Of a stretch of 35,267 nt of DNA, positions 7,618 through 16,420 are shown piece after piece. The DNA is from Shewanella litorisediminis (GTDB taxonomy: Bacteria; Pseudomonadota; Gammaproteobacteria; Enterobacterales; Shewanellaceae). The number at the start of each line of letters is the position of its first letter. Position 1 is the first letter of the stretch. Location of the stretch: the NCBI RefSeq assembly GCF_016834455.1, contig NZ_CP069213.1, forward strand, positions 4,202,501 through 4,237,767. The letters run 5' to 3'. A program made the position numbers and the translations under genes. The notes under the pieces were generated by a model. That model worked only from the letters and a program-made list of their open reading frames with translations. It made no database searches and was not told where the DNA came from.

Positions 7618-7673
7618 CTTTCGATTCGAAAGATAGATTATATATAAACGAAACAAAATGACCAAGAGCGAAA
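7618..7673 (-). promoter_or_regulatory. Promoter and candidate operator array of the DeoR regulator-glmS unit
   Basis: Reading the minus strand, TTGGTC (plus-strand 7660-7665) and TATAAT (7637-7642) are 17 bases apart, a strong sigma-70 promoter. A perfect 7-1-7 palindrome, CTTTCGATTCGAAAG (7618-7632), lies at the expected transcription start. Further TTTCG copies (CGAAA on plus at 7649-7653 and 7669-7673) fall between and upstream of the promoter elements, spaced 22 and 20 bases, about two helical turns. TTTCG-type repeats are typical DeoR-family operators. Confidence 0.65.
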
Positions 7674-7683
7674 TTTAGACCGG

Positions 7684-7722
7684 AAACACAAAAGGCAGCC
7701 TCTAGGCCGCCTTTTGTGTTTG
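7684..7722 (-). terminator. Long hairpin terminator after the TonB receptor gene
   Basis: An about 16-bp stem (AACACAAAAGGCAGCC with GGCCGCCTTTTGTGTT, one A/C position unpaired) closes on a TCTA loop between 7685 and 7720. Runs rich in T on the exit side make it a plausible terminator for the receptor transcript. It also insulates the DeoR promoter. Confidence 0.6.
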
Positions 7723-7742
7723 GGTTGGATGCGCGGGAAAGT

Positions 7743-9836
7743 TTAGAACCTGGCGTTCAGCGCGAGGTTAACGTTGCGCTCCTGACCTATGGTCACCATC
7801 TGGTAGTTGCCGCCATCCAGATATTCGGTATCGAACAGGTTGCGCACGTTGGCGCGTACATCAAATTCACTGCCGCCGATATGGAAGGTGTAAGCGGCGC
7901 CCATATCGAAGCGAACATAACCGTCTTTGCGGATGCTGTTTTGGGTATCGGCAAAACGTTCACCCACATAAACAGCGCCCAGGTTCACCGCAAAGTTATC
8001 CGTCACTTCATAGCGGCTCCAGATATTGGCCGACCACTCAGGTGCATCGATTGGCGTCTTGCCATTCAGGCTGTCGGCGGTTTTGTATTCGGCATCCAGG
8101 TACATCATGGAGGCAGTCAGGAACAGGCTGTCACTGACCTGGCCCTGGGCACCCAGCTCCATCCCTTTATGATGCTGAATCCCATCCTGACGGGTCACCC
8201 TGGTGATATCGCCAACCGGCACGTCCAGGGTATGCACCACAATACGGTTATCGATTTCGATATCAAACAGGGCGCCGGTCAGCAGCAGACCGCCATTCAT
8301 CAGCTCCCATTTGGCACCCAGTTCATATTGGGTACCAAATTCAGGATCCAGCTCCATTTCATGGCTCAGGTCGTTCTCATCATTGACCTTACCCTGAGGG
8401 ACGAAACTCCTGGAGTAGTTGGCGTACAGGCTCAAGTCCTGCTGCGGCTGCCAAATCACACCAAATTTGGGCGATACGGCATTATCGTTGCCGGAGTCTT
8501 CCTTTTGCTCATCGAAGCGCACGCCGGCCAATACCTTCCACTGGTCGTTGATGCTGATAAGGTCTTGCAGGTAAACGCCGTAGAACTGGTACTCACTGGT
8601 GTACCAGCTGGTGTCATCCTTGTAGGAAATGTCGGGACGGGGCACAGCCACACCGGGCATAACATTTTGCTTTGCACCGGGCGTTCTCAATTGGGCATAG
8701 CCATAATCCAGCTTATTGGCGCCCAGCAGCAATTTGTGCTCCATCCCCGCCAGTTCAAACTCACCATTTAAGTCCACGTATGCCGTCTTGTGGCTCCAGT
8801 CATCGAAACGGTCGAAGGGGCTTAGCTGGTATCCCTTGGTCATGGCATCGGCATTGTAACGAGGCGCCGAATCAAAGCGTTGCCGATTGAACTGTTGATC
8901 GTTATAACCCAGCTTCAAATGCCAGTTGTCACTTAACTGCCAAGCCAGATCGGCGCCCAGATTGGTGATGCTATTGTCGGTAAAGGCCCAGGGCATATCC
9001 CAGATTTGTTCGCGGCCACCAATCAGGTTGCCGTCTTTGTCGAGCCAACCGCCAATATCGATGCCGGTTTTATCTTCGGTGCGGTCATAGCGCAGCGACA
9101 GCAGCACCTTGTCGCTGATGTCGTAATCGACGGCAACAAAGCCGAGCCAACGGTCACGCTCCTGTTGCTCGGCCTGTTCGCCCGGCAACGGTGAATAGCT
9201 GCGCCAGTACTCGGTGTCCTGTTTGACGGCCACGGCTCTGTAGCGCAGTGAATCCGTCAGCGCGCCACCTGCATCCAGCTGAAAGCGGGTCGAACCTTCT
9301 TCATCGGTATCAAAGCCCAGTTCAAATAGGGGGTCATAGGTAGGCTTCTTGGTGACCATGTTCACCAGCCCACCCGGGCCAGACTGGCCATAGAGCATGG
9401 AAGAAGGCCCCTTGAGCACTTCCACCTGGCTTAAGATTTCAATCGGCAACACATAGTGGGCAAACAGCTGATGGCCGTTGGCGAGGTAGCCAGAGCCAGA
9501 GTCCAGCTCGAACCCCCGCAGTGAAAACACCTGACGGTTCCAGCGTTGGGTACCGGCAGTGATGGAAGAGTCGTTCACCAGCACTTCAGCAAGGTTAGTG
9601 GCGAGCTGCTCGTCGGTTACGAAGTCCGGGATCACACTCACTGACTGTGGCGTCTCCAGCAATAACATATCGCCGCGCATGGCGCCATTAGCAGCACCGA
9701 CCTTGTATTCGTTAAAGCTGCGGCCTTTAACTTCGATACGCTCCATGTCGCCATGGGATGCTTCATTGGCCAGTGCCAGCGGGGATTGCAGCGCGGCCAA
9801 CACGGCCAGGCTCAGGGTGGAGAATTTGAGTAACAT
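7743..9836 (-). CDS. TonB-dependent ferric-siderophore receptor
   Basis: A 697-residue outer-membrane receptor of the FhuE/FpvA-like siderophore family. The signal peptide (about residues 1-23, ending LALA) is followed by a TonB-box-like ERIEVKG at about 32-38. The plug domain carries TPQSVSVIP, VLKGPSSMLYGQSGPGGLVNMVTKKP and related landmarks. The rest alternates beta strands and ends NVNLALNARF with the terminal Phe of a 22-strand barrel. It would import an iron chelate using TonB-ExbBD energy; the substrate cannot be read from sequence. The start is supported by AGAGG ahead of the ATG. A Fur-like box precedes it. It interrupts the glmU-glmS neighbourhood that is contiguous in enteric bacteria. 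Confidence 0.95.
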   Translation of the reverse strand: MLLKFSTLSLAVLAALQSPLALANEASHGDMERIEVKGRSFNEYKVGAANGAMRGDMLLLETPQSVSVIPDFVTDEQLATNLAEVLVNDSSITAGTQRWNRQVFSLRGFELDSGSGYLANGHQLFAHYVLPIEILSQVEVLKGPSSMLYGQSGPGGLVNMVTKKPTYDPLFELGFDTDEEGSTRFQLDAGGALTDSLRYRAVAVKQDTEYWRSYSPLPGEQAEQQERDRWLGFVAVDYDISDKVLLSLRYDRTEDKTGIDIGGWLDKDGNLIGGREQIWDMPWAFTDNSITNLGADLAWQLSDNWHLKLGYNDQQFNRQRFDSAPRYNADAMTKGYQLSPFDRFDDWSHKTAYVDLNGEFELAGMEHKLLLGANKLDYGYAQLRTPGAKQNVMPGVAVPRPDISYKDDTSWYTSEYQFYGVYLQDLISINDQWKVLAGVRFDEQKEDSGNDNAVSPKFGVIWQPQQDLSLYANYSRSFVPQGKVNDENDLSHEMELDPEFGTQYELGAKWELMNGGLLLTGALFDIEIDNRIVVHTLDVPVGDITRVTRQDGIQHHKGMELGAQGQVSDSLFLTASMMYLDAEYKTADSLNGKTPIDAPEWSANIWSRYEVTDNFAVNLGAVYVGERFADTQNSIRKDGYVRFDMGAAYTFHIGGSEFDVRANVRNLFDTEYLDGGNYQMVTIGQERNVNLALNARF

Positions 9837-9892
9837 GCCTACCTCTTTACCAACTCTGTCAAAAAGTCTTACGAAACTGGCAGCACTATAAT

Positions 9893-9907
9893 TGAGAATG
9901 GTTCTTA
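9893..9907 (-). promoter_or_regulatory. Probable Fur box of the TonB receptor gene
   Basis: TGAGAATGGTTCTTA resembles the Fur 7-1-7 consensus TGATAATnATTATCA (10 of 14 defined bases) and sits 57 bases before the receptor start. The gene product fits iron control. The match is weaker than the box at 2865-2879. Confidence 0.55.
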
Positions 9908-9973
9908 TTTGATTTTCTTTACGGTAATTTACAATTGCAGGTGAGGGGGATCACGAAAGGCGCGCCCAGCAAC

Positions 9974-9997
9974 AAAAAAGCGGCGCTAATGCGCCGC
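9974..9997 (-). terminator. Rho-independent terminator of glmU
   Basis: On the minus strand GCGGCGC, loop ATTA, GCGCCGC, then six T (plus-strand stem 9980-9986 and 9991-9997, A-tract 9974-9979). It lies about 20 bases after the glmU stop. Confidence 0.87.
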
Positions 9998-10017
9998 CCT
10001 TGACCCCGCTTTGGACT

Positions 10018-11382
10018 TTACTTTGGCTTTTTCACCGGACGCTGCCAGCCCTGAATATGACGCTGCTTCACCCGGGTGATCACCAGCTCGTTTTCGCCCA
10101 CTTCGTGGGTCACGGTAGAGCCCGCCCCCAGGGTCGCGCCCTTACGAATAACCACAGGAGCCACCAGCTGGGTATCACTGCCGACAAAGACATCGTCTTC
10201 AATCACAGTCAAATGCTTGTTGGCGCCATCGTAGTTACAGGTGATGGTACCTGCGCCTATGTTCACACCCTTGCCAATCTCGGCGTCACCGAGATAGGCA
10301 AGATGCCCAGCCTTGGAGCCTTCACCGAGCACAGCTTTTTTCATTTCGACAAAGTTGCCGATGTGGGCGTCTTTGTGCAGCTCGGCGCCGGGGCGCAAAC
10401 GGGCGAACGGGCCGGCACTGGCGCTGTCGCCCAGTTTGGCACCTTCGATGATGCTGTAGGGTTTGATGTCGGCGTTGTCGGCAATCTCACAGTCGATGAG
10501 GATGGCACCGGCACCAATGGTGACGTTATTGCCAAGCTTGACCTTGCCTTCAAAAATCACGTTTACATCGATCATCACATCCATCCCCACAGTCACGTCA
10601 CCGCGTATGTCGATACGGGCCGGGTCACGCAGGTTGGCACCACTGAGCATCAGCTCTTCGGCGCGGCGAGCCTGATAGGCTCGCTCCAGTGCAGCCAGTT
10701 GTACCCGGTTATTGGCGCCTTCGGTCTCGATGGGATTGGTGGGGTGAGCGGTATCAATGGCCACACCATCGGCGTGGGCCATGGCGATGACATCTGTGAG
10801 GTAGAACTCGCCCTGGGCGTTGTTGTTCTCGAGACGGCCAAGCCAGCTCTTCAAACGCTTGCCGGGCAGGGCCATGATGCCGCTGTTGATTTCGTTAATC
10901 TTAAGCTGCTCTGGGCTGGCATCCTTCTGCTCGACGATGCCAACAACTTTGCCGCCTTCACGCACCATGCGGCCATAGCCTGTGGGGTTGTCCAGATGCA
11001 CAGTCAGCACTGCCACACCGTCAGGTTGACGGGCGGCCAGCAGAGCTTCGAGGGTTTCCTTACGGGTGAGCGGTACATCGCCGTAAAGCACCAGCACTGT
11101 GTCGTCATCATTAATGTGGTCAATCGCCTGCGCCACAGCATGGCCTGTGCCCAACTGCTCGGCCTGCAGCACAAAGTTCAGCGGCTGCTCACCCAGCCTC
11201 GCTTTCAGCAGTTCGCCGCCGTAGCCATACACCAGATTGATGTTATCGGCGTTAAGTTCACGGGCCGTGTCTATCACGTGCTGAACCATGGGTTTGTGGG
11301 CGACGCTGTGCAGTACCTTAGGCAGGTCTGAGCGCATACGGGTGCCTTTTCCGGCGGCAAGAATGACTACATTGAGTGACAT
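10018..11382 (-). CDS. glmU: Bifunctional UDP-GlcNAc pyrophosphorylase / glucosamine-1-P acetyltransferase
   Basis: 454 residues, as expected for GlmU (E. coli 456). It acetylates glucosamine-1-phosphate and then couples it to UTP, giving UDP-GlcNAc. The start is the ATG at 11382 (MSLNVVILAAGKGTRM), preceded by AAGGGA; an in-frame TTG 30 bases upstream would add a non-family extension. The nucleotidyltransferase domain carries LAAGKGTRM, LYGDVPL and EINSGIM. The C-terminal left-handed beta-helix shows hexapeptide repeats (IGAGAILIDCEIADNADI, GNFVEMKK, HLAYLGDAEIGKGVNIGAGTITCNYDG). It follows atpC on the same strand, but a strong terminator separates them, so it has its own promoter or relies on read-through. 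Confidence 0.97.
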   Translation of the reverse strand: MSLNVVILAAGKGTRMRSDLPKVLHSVAHKPMVQHVIDTARELNADNINLVYGYGGELLKARLGEQPLNFVLQAEQLGTGHAVAQAIDHINDDDTVLVLYGDVPLTRKETLEALLAARQPDGVAVLTVHLDNPTGYGRMVREGGKVVGIVEQKDASPEQLKINEINSGIMALPGKRLKSWLGRLENNNAQGEFYLTDVIAMAHADGVAIDTAHPTNPIETEGANNRVQLAALERAYQARRAEELMLSGANLRDPARIDIRGDVTVGMDVMIDVNVIFEGKVKLGNNVTIGAGAILIDCEIADNADIKPYSIIEGAKLGDSASAGPFARLRPGAELHKDAHIGNFVEMKKAVLGEGSKAGHLAYLGDAEIGKGVNIGAGTITCNYDGANKHLTVIEDDVFVGSDTQLVAPVVIRKGATLGAGSTVTHEVGENELVITRVKQRHIQGWQRPVKKPK

Positions 11383-11475
11383 AGGAGGTCCCTTATCTTT
11401 AATCTGGCGCAAGTGTACCCGATGGCCAATTAAAATTCATCGCCACGCAAAGGAAGGCACGCTTTTTTGCCCAAT

Positions 11476-11503
11476 AAAAAAGGCGCCCTGGGGCGCCTTT
11501 TTT
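11476..11503. terminator. Terminator at the end of the atp operon
   Basis: AAAAAAGGCGCC, a CTGG loop and GGCGCCTTTTTT form a near-symmetric hairpin that has a T-run in either direction. It lies 14 bases beyond the atpC stop; nearby genes all run on the minus strand. Confidence 0.88.
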
Positions 11504-11517
11504 GGGACACATTCACC

Positions 11518-11943
11518 TTATCTGGCAATGTTCTTCTTGATGGTTTCAACCACACGCAGCTGAGCTACGGCCTTGGCCAGCTCAATGGCTGCCGCGGCAT
11601 AGTTGAAATCGGCACCGGCTTCGGCCATATGGGCCTCGGCGCGACGTTTGGCTTCCAGAGCCGCCTGCTCATCAATGTCTTCGGCACGCAAAGCCACATC
11701 AGCCAGCACAGACACAGAATTGGCTTGTACTTCCAGCAAACCGCCGGACAGGTAAAAGACCTCTTCTTTACCGTGCTGCTTAACGATGCGCACCATGCCA
11801 GGTTTGATAAAAGTCAGCAGAGGGGCGTGGCCGGGCATAATGCCCAGTTCACCTTCGCCACCGGTCACTTGCAGGTGTTCTACCAGACCGGAAAAAATGC
11901 GAGTTTCTGCACTTACGATATCAAGATGTACTGTCATGGCCAT
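11518..11943 (-). CDS. atpC: ATP synthase epsilon subunit
   Basis: 141 residues starting MAMTVHLDIVSAETRIFSG, closely matching the E. coli start; GGAG lies 6 bases ahead of the ATG at 11943, so an upstream in-frame ATG is discarded. The N-terminal beta-sandwich (QVTGGEGELGIMPGHAPLLTFIKPGMVRIVKQHG) is followed by two C-terminal helices rich in Ala and Glu. Epsilon joins gamma in the F1 central stalk and restrains ATP hydrolysis. Last gene of the operon, 35 bases after atpD and directly before a strong terminator. Confidence 0.97.
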   Translation of the reverse strand: MAMTVHLDIVSAETRIFSGLVEHLQVTGGEGELGIMPGHAPLLTFIKPGMVRIVKQHGKEEVFYLSGGLLEVQANSVSVLADVALRAEDIDEQAALEAKRRAEAHMAEAGADFNYAAAAIELAKAVAQLRVVETIKKNIAR

Positions 11944-11978
11944 AGCGTTCTCCATTTAAGACTCAGGCAGGGCCCGAA

Positions 11979-13367
11979 TTACTTCTTGTTGGCTTTCTCA
12001 ACAGCTTCGTCGACAGAGCCAACCATGTAGAACGCTTGCTCTGGAATGTGGTCGAACTCACCTTCCAGAATGCCCTTGAAGCCACGGATAGTGTCTTTCA
12101 GAGGCACGTACTTACCGGGAGAACCGGTAAATACTTCCGCTACGTGGAAAGGCTGAGACAGGAAACGCTCAATCTTACGGGCGCGGGATACTGTCATCTT
12201 GTCGTCGTCTGACAGTTCGTCCATACCCAGGATGGCGATGATGTCTTTCAGCTCTTTGTAGCGCTGCAGAACGTTTTGAACGCCGTTAGCCACGTCATAG
12301 TGCTCCTGGCCAACTACCAGTGGATCCAGCTGACGAGAGGTGGAATCCAGTGGGTCAACCGCTGGGTAAATACCCAGAGAAGCGATTTGACGAGACAGTA
12401 CCACGGTCGCATCCAAGTGGGCGAAGGTGGTGGCTGGGCTTGGGTCGGTCAAGTCGTCCGCTGGTACGTATACCGCCTGTACGGAGGTAATAGAACCAGT
12501 CTTGGTAGAAGTAATACGCTCCTGCAGAACACCCATCTCCTCAGCCAGAGTAGGCTGATAACCTACGGCTGATGGCATACGGCCCAGCAGTGCTGATACT
12601 TCGGTACCGGCCAGGGTGTAACGGTAGATGTTGTCAACGAACAACAGTACGTCTTTACCCTCGTCACGGAACTTCTCGGCCATGGTCAGACCGGTCAGGG
12701 CCACACGCAGACGGTTTCCTGGTGGCTCGTTCATCTGACCGTACACCATGGCTACCTTGTCCAGTACGCCTGATTCCATCATTTCGTAGTAGAAGTCGTT
12801 ACCTTCACGGGTACGCTCACCTACACCGGCGAATACTGACAGACCAGAGTGGGCCTTGGCGATGTTGTTGATCAGTTCCATCATGTTAACTGTCTTACCA
12901 ACGCCCGCACCACCGAACAGACCTACTTTACCACCCTTGGCGAATGGACATACCAGGTCGATTACCTTGATACCGGTTTCCAGCAGTTCAGTCGTGTTTG
13001 ACTGCTCTTCATAGGAAGGAGCGGCACGGTGAATAACATAACGATCTTCTTCACCGATAGGACCCGCTTCATCCACAGGCTCGCCCAGCACGTTCATGAT
13101 ACGACCCAGAGTGGCCTTACCAACAGGAACGGCAATAGCGGAACCAGTGTTTTCAACCTCGATACCACGACGCAGACCGTCGGAAGAACCCATGGCGATG
13201 GTACGAACCACACCGCCACCGAGCTGCTGCTGAACTTCCAGCACCAGGCCGTTACAGGTACCTTCACCTGTGATCTTCAGAGCGTCATATACCTGAGGTA
13301 CGGCATGCTGTGGAAACTCTACGTCCACAACCGCGCCAATTACTTGGACAACAGTACCTGTGCTCAT
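11979..13367 (-). CDS. atpD: ATP synthase F1 beta subunit (catalytic)
   Basis: 462 residues. Carries the catalytic nucleotide sites of F1. The Walker A loop GGAGVGKT is at residues 152-159, with GERTREGNDFYYEM (about 182-195) supplying the catalytic Glu, the Walker B strand DVLLFVDNIYRYT, and the C-terminal DELSDDD lever segment that epsilon contacts. AGAGGA precedes the ATG at a good distance. Nothing in the sequence departs from the family. Confidence 0.99.
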   Translation of the reverse strand: MSTGTVVQVIGAVVDVEFPQHAVPQVYDALKITGEGTCNGLVLEVQQQLGGGVVRTIAMGSSDGLRRGIEVENTGSAIAVPVGKATLGRIMNVLGEPVDEAGPIGEEDRYVIHRAAPSYEEQSNTTELLETGIKVIDLVCPFAKGGKVGLFGGAGVGKTVNMMELINNIAKAHSGLSVFAGVGERTREGNDFYYEMMESGVLDKVAMVYGQMNEPPGNRLRVALTGLTMAEKFRDEGKDVLLFVDNIYRYTLAGTEVSALLGRMPSAVGYQPTLAEEMGVLQERITSTKTGSITSVQAVYVPADDLTDPSPATTFAHLDATVVLSRQIASLGIYPAVDPLDSTSRQLDPLVVGQEHYDVANGVQNVLQRYKELKDIIAILGMDELSDDDKMTVSRARKIERFLSQPFHVAEVFTGSPGKYVPLKDTIRGFKGILEGEFDHIPEQAFYMVGSVDEAVEKANKK

Positions 13368-13404
13368 GATTAATCCTCTAAAACTTGTATTCGTTACCTA
13401 AGCC

Positions 13405-14265
13405 TTAAACCGCTGCTGCACCGGAAACAATTTCCGACAGTTCCTGCGTAATCGCAGCCTGACGGGCCTTGTTGTAAACCAGTTGCAGGTCATCGATCAG
13501 CGTACCGGCGTTGTCAGTCGCAGCCTTCATCGCCACCATACGGGCAGCCTGTTCAGACGCGATGTTTTCCACAACACCCTGGTACACCTGAGACTCCACA
13601 TAACGCACCAGCAGAGTATCCAGAAGGTCTTTCGGATCCTGCTCGTAGATGTAGTCCCAGTGATGAGCAATTTCATCATCTTCGGATTTAGGCAAAGGCA
13701 GCAGCTGCTCGATCACGGGTGTCTGGGTCATGGTGTTCACAAACTTGTTGAATACCACGTACAGACGATCCAGTTTGCCTTCGTTGTAAGCTTGCAGCAT
13801 AACGCGCACAGTACCGATCAGGTCAGCGAGCTTTGGAGCATCACCGAGGCCTGAAGCTTGGGCCTGTACTTTTCCGCCGAAAGCTTTGAAAAACTGCACA
13901 CTGCGGGCACCGATGGGGCAGAACTCTACCTCAACACCCTGGGCTTTCCAGTTCTTCACGTCTGACACAACCTTTTTGAACAGGTTGACGTTCAGACCAC
14001 CACAAAGACCGCGGTCGGATGCTACAACAATGTAGCCGACGCGCTTGGCCTCTCTCACCTCTAAATAGGGGTGTTTGTACTCGAGAGAACCCTGGGCAAC
14101 GTGACCGATCACCTTACGCATGCTTTCCGCGTATGGACGGCTGGCAGTCATGCGGTCCTGCGCTCTGCGCATTTTGCTGGCTGCCACCATTTCCATGGCG
14201 GAAGTGATCTTCTGAGTGTTTTTTACACTCGCGATCTTGGTTTTAATCTCTTTTGCGCCGGCCAT
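13405..14265 (-). CDS. atpG: ATP synthase F1 gamma subunit
   Basis: 286 residues starting MAGAKEIKTKIASVKNTQKITSAMEMVAASKM, the conserved N-terminal coiled-coil helix that rotates inside the alpha3beta3 ring. The Rossmann-like middle (VASDRGLCGGLNVNLFKK) is followed by a C-terminal helix with ATDNAGTLIDDLQLVYNKARQAAITQELSEIVSGAAA. It lies 50 bases after atpA and 37 before atpD, in the usual operon position. Confidence 0.98.
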   Translation of the reverse strand: MAGAKEIKTKIASVKNTQKITSAMEMVAASKMRRAQDRMTASRPYAESMRKVIGHVAQGSLEYKHPYLEVREAKRVGYIVVASDRGLCGGLNVNLFKKVVSDVKNWKAQGVEVEFCPIGARSVQFFKAFGGKVQAQASGLGDAPKLADLIGTVRVMLQAYNEGKLDRLYVVFNKFVNTMTQTPVIEQLLPLPKSEDDEIAHHWDYIYEQDPKDLLDTLLVRYVESQVYQGVVENIASEQAARMVAMKAATDNAGTLIDDLQLVYNKARQAAITQELSEIVSGAAAV

Positions 14266-14315
14266 CTCTACTCTCCAATCTGGACCTGAGGTGCCTTATG
14301 ACACCTCGACGATTT

Positions 14316-15857
14316 TTACCAGGTTTGGGTTGCCACGAACTTGTCGAGACCAGCCTTCAGCTCAGCTTCGATTTCGGCATTGTAGTCGCCGGTATCGTTG
14401 ATAAGCTTCATCAGGTTGGCATGCTCGGCGTTCATGAAAGCGAGCAGAGCGGCTTCGAAATCACCAACTTTCTTCAGAGCAATACCCTTCAGGAAGCCTT
14501 TTTCTGCGGCGAAGATCACCACAGCCTGTTCGGCTACGCTCATTGGGGCATATTGCTTCTGCTTCATCAGTTCGGTAACACGCTCACCGTGCTCCAACTG
14601 AGCACGAGTTGCATCGTCAAGGTCAGATGCAAACTGAGAGAACGCAGCAAGCTCACGATACTGTGCCAGTGCGGTACGGATACCACCGGACAGTTTCTTG
14701 ATGATCTTGGTCTGGGCGGCACCACCTACACGGGATACCGAAATACCTGGGTTAACCGCTGGACGCAGGCCAGAGTTAAACAGGTTGGTTTCCAGGAAGA
14801 TCTGACCGTCGGTAATAGAAATTACGTTGGTCGGTACGAACGCAGATACGTCACCGGCTTGGGTTTCGATGATAGGCAGAGCGGTCAAAGAACCGGTCTT
14901 GCCAGTCACGGCGCCCTTGGTGAACTTCTCAACGTACTCTTCGTTCACGCGGGAAGCACGTTCCAGCAGACGAGAGTGCAAATAGAATACGTCACCTGGG
15001 TAAGCTTCACGTCCTGGTGGACGACGCAGCAGCAGGGAGATCTGACGGTAAGCAACGGCCTGCTTGGACAGGTCATCGTATACGATCAGGGCATCTTCAC
15101 CGCGGTCACGGAAGTATTCACCCATGGTACAACCAGAGTATGGTGCCAGGAACTGCAGAGCAGCGGCTTCTGACGCAGAAGCAACAACCACAACAGTGTT
15201 AGCCAGAGCACCGTGCTCTTCCAGCTTGCGTACTACGTTGGCGATGGTAGAAGCCTTCTGGCCTACAGCCACGTACACACACTTGATGCCAGAATCGCGC
15301 TGGTTGATGATGGCGTCGATAGCCATCGCAGTTTTACCAGTCTGACGGTCACCGATGATCAGCTCACGCTGACCACGACCGATTGGGATCATGGAGTCAA
15401 CGGCTTTGTAACCAGTCTGAACTGGCTGAGAAACTGATTTACGGTCAATTACACCTGGTGCAATCACTTCAACAGGAGCAAAACCATCGTTGTCGATGGG
15501 GCCCTTGCCGTCGATTGGCTCACCCAGGGTGTTTACCACACGGCCAAGCAGACCGCGGCCAACTGGAACTTCCAGAATACGGCCAGTGGTTTTCACTTTT
15601 ACGCCCTCAGCCAGATCGGCATAAGGACCCATTACTACGGCACCGACAGAGTCGCGCTCAAGGTTCAACGCGATTGCATAACGGTTGCCAGGCAGTTCGA
15701 TCATCTCACCCTGCATTACATCGGCCAGGCCGTGTACGCGGATGATGCCATCGCTTACCGCAACGATAGTACCTTCGTTACGGGCTTCGCTGACTACGTC
15801 GAACTGCTCGATCCGCTGCTTAATCAGATCGCTGATTTCAGTGGAATTCAGTTGCAT
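14316..15857 (-). CDS. atpA: ATP synthase F1 alpha subunit
   Basis: 513 residues, the same as E. coli, starting MQLNSTEISDLIKQRI. The ATG at 15857 has GGGAG 7 bases upstream; an in-frame TTG two codons earlier is less likely. Holds the non-catalytic nucleotide sites: Walker A GDRQTGKT at residues 169-176, Walker B (DALIVYDDLSKQA) and the alpha-type arginine finger region PAVNPGISVSRVGGAAQ. It lies 14 bases behind atpH, consistent with translational linkage. Confidence 0.99.
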   Translation of the reverse strand: MQLNSTEISDLIKQRIEQFDVVSEARNEGTIVAVSDGIIRVHGLADVMQGEMIELPGNRYAIALNLERDSVGAVVMGPYADLAEGVKVKTTGRILEVPVGRGLLGRVVNTLGEPIDGKGPIDNDGFAPVEVIAPGVIDRKSVSQPVQTGYKAVDSMIPIGRGQRELIIGDRQTGKTAMAIDAIINQRDSGIKCVYVAVGQKASTIANVVRKLEEHGALANTVVVVASASEAAALQFLAPYSGCTMGEYFRDRGEDALIVYDDLSKQAVAYRQISLLLRRPPGREAYPGDVFYLHSRLLERASRVNEEYVEKFTKGAVTGKTGSLTALPIIETQAGDVSAFVPTNVISITDGQIFLETNLFNSGLRPAVNPGISVSRVGGAAQTKIIKKLSGGIRTALAQYRELAAFSQFASDLDDATRAQLEHGERVTELMKQKQYAPMSVAEQAVVIFAAEKGFLKGIALKKVGDFEAALLAFMNAEHANLMKLINDTGDYNAEIEAELKAGLDKFVATQTW

Positions 15858-15871
15858 GCTCAAACTCCCAA

Positions 15872-16405
15872 TTACGATTGCAGCTTATCAGACAGGCGGG
15901 CCAGTTTGCCGCTCACAGAACCATCGATAACGAGGTCCCCTGCCTTGATAATTACACCGGCGATCAGGCCGGCATCCACGCTGCAATTCAGCTTAACTTT
16001 GCGTGCGAGACGTTTCTCTAGGGAAACACCAATCTGCTGTTTTTGTGCGTCGGAAAGCTCGGTGGCAGAAACCACATCGGCTTCTACTTCCTTGGCCCAT
16101 TCCAAACGGTACTCAGCGAAAAGCTGAGCTACAGCAGGCAGTACTTCCAAACGACCGTTTTCAGCCATCACCTTGATCAGGTTTTGACCGTGCTCGTTGA
16201 GCTGCTCACCACAAACATCAATAAAGAGTTTGGCGAGCGCGCTACTGGCCATAGAGCCAGCGAGCAGTGGGCGCATGGTTTCGTTTTCACTTACCAGCGC
16301 AGCAAAACCGAGCATTTCGGCCCAGCCGTCCACGGCTTGTTTTTCAACGGCAAAATCAAAAGCTGCCTTTGCATAAGGGCGAGCAATGGTGGTTAACTCA
16401 GCCAT
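15872..16405 (-). CDS. atpH: ATP synthase delta subunit
   Basis: 177 residues starting MAELTTIARPYAKAAFDFAVEKQ. The N-terminal six-helix bundle binds the top of F1 (alpha N-terminus), and the C-terminal part (RKVKLNCSVDAGLIAGVIIKAGDLVIDGSVSGKLARL) binds the b-subunit stalk, so delta links F1 to the stator. The family's C-terminal signature is intact. 15 bases from atpF. Confidence 0.97.
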   Translation of the reverse strand: MAELTTIARPYAKAAFDFAVEKQAVDGWAEMLGFAALVSENETMRPLLAGSMASSALAKLFIDVCGEQLNEHGQNLIKVMAENGRLEVLPAVAQLFAEYRLEWAKEVEADVVSATELSDAQKQQIGVSLEKRLARKVKLNCSVDAGLIAGVIIKAGDLVIDGSVSGKLARLSDKLQS

Positions 16406-16420
16406 ACCCCTTCTCCCTTA

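Noticed and set aside
7716..8771. Plus-strand frame of 351 codons opposite the TonB receptor
   Set aside because: Antisense shadow of a well-supported receptor gene; no recognisable domain or ribosome binding site.
10000..11331. Long plus-strand open frame (443 codons) opposite glmU
   Set aside because: It is the antisense shadow of a clear glmU; composition is low-complexity and His/Val/Gly-rich, with no family features.
11382..11412. Upstream TTG start for glmU
   Set aside because: The added residues do not fit GlmU, whereas the ATG at 11382 gives the standard length and N-terminus.
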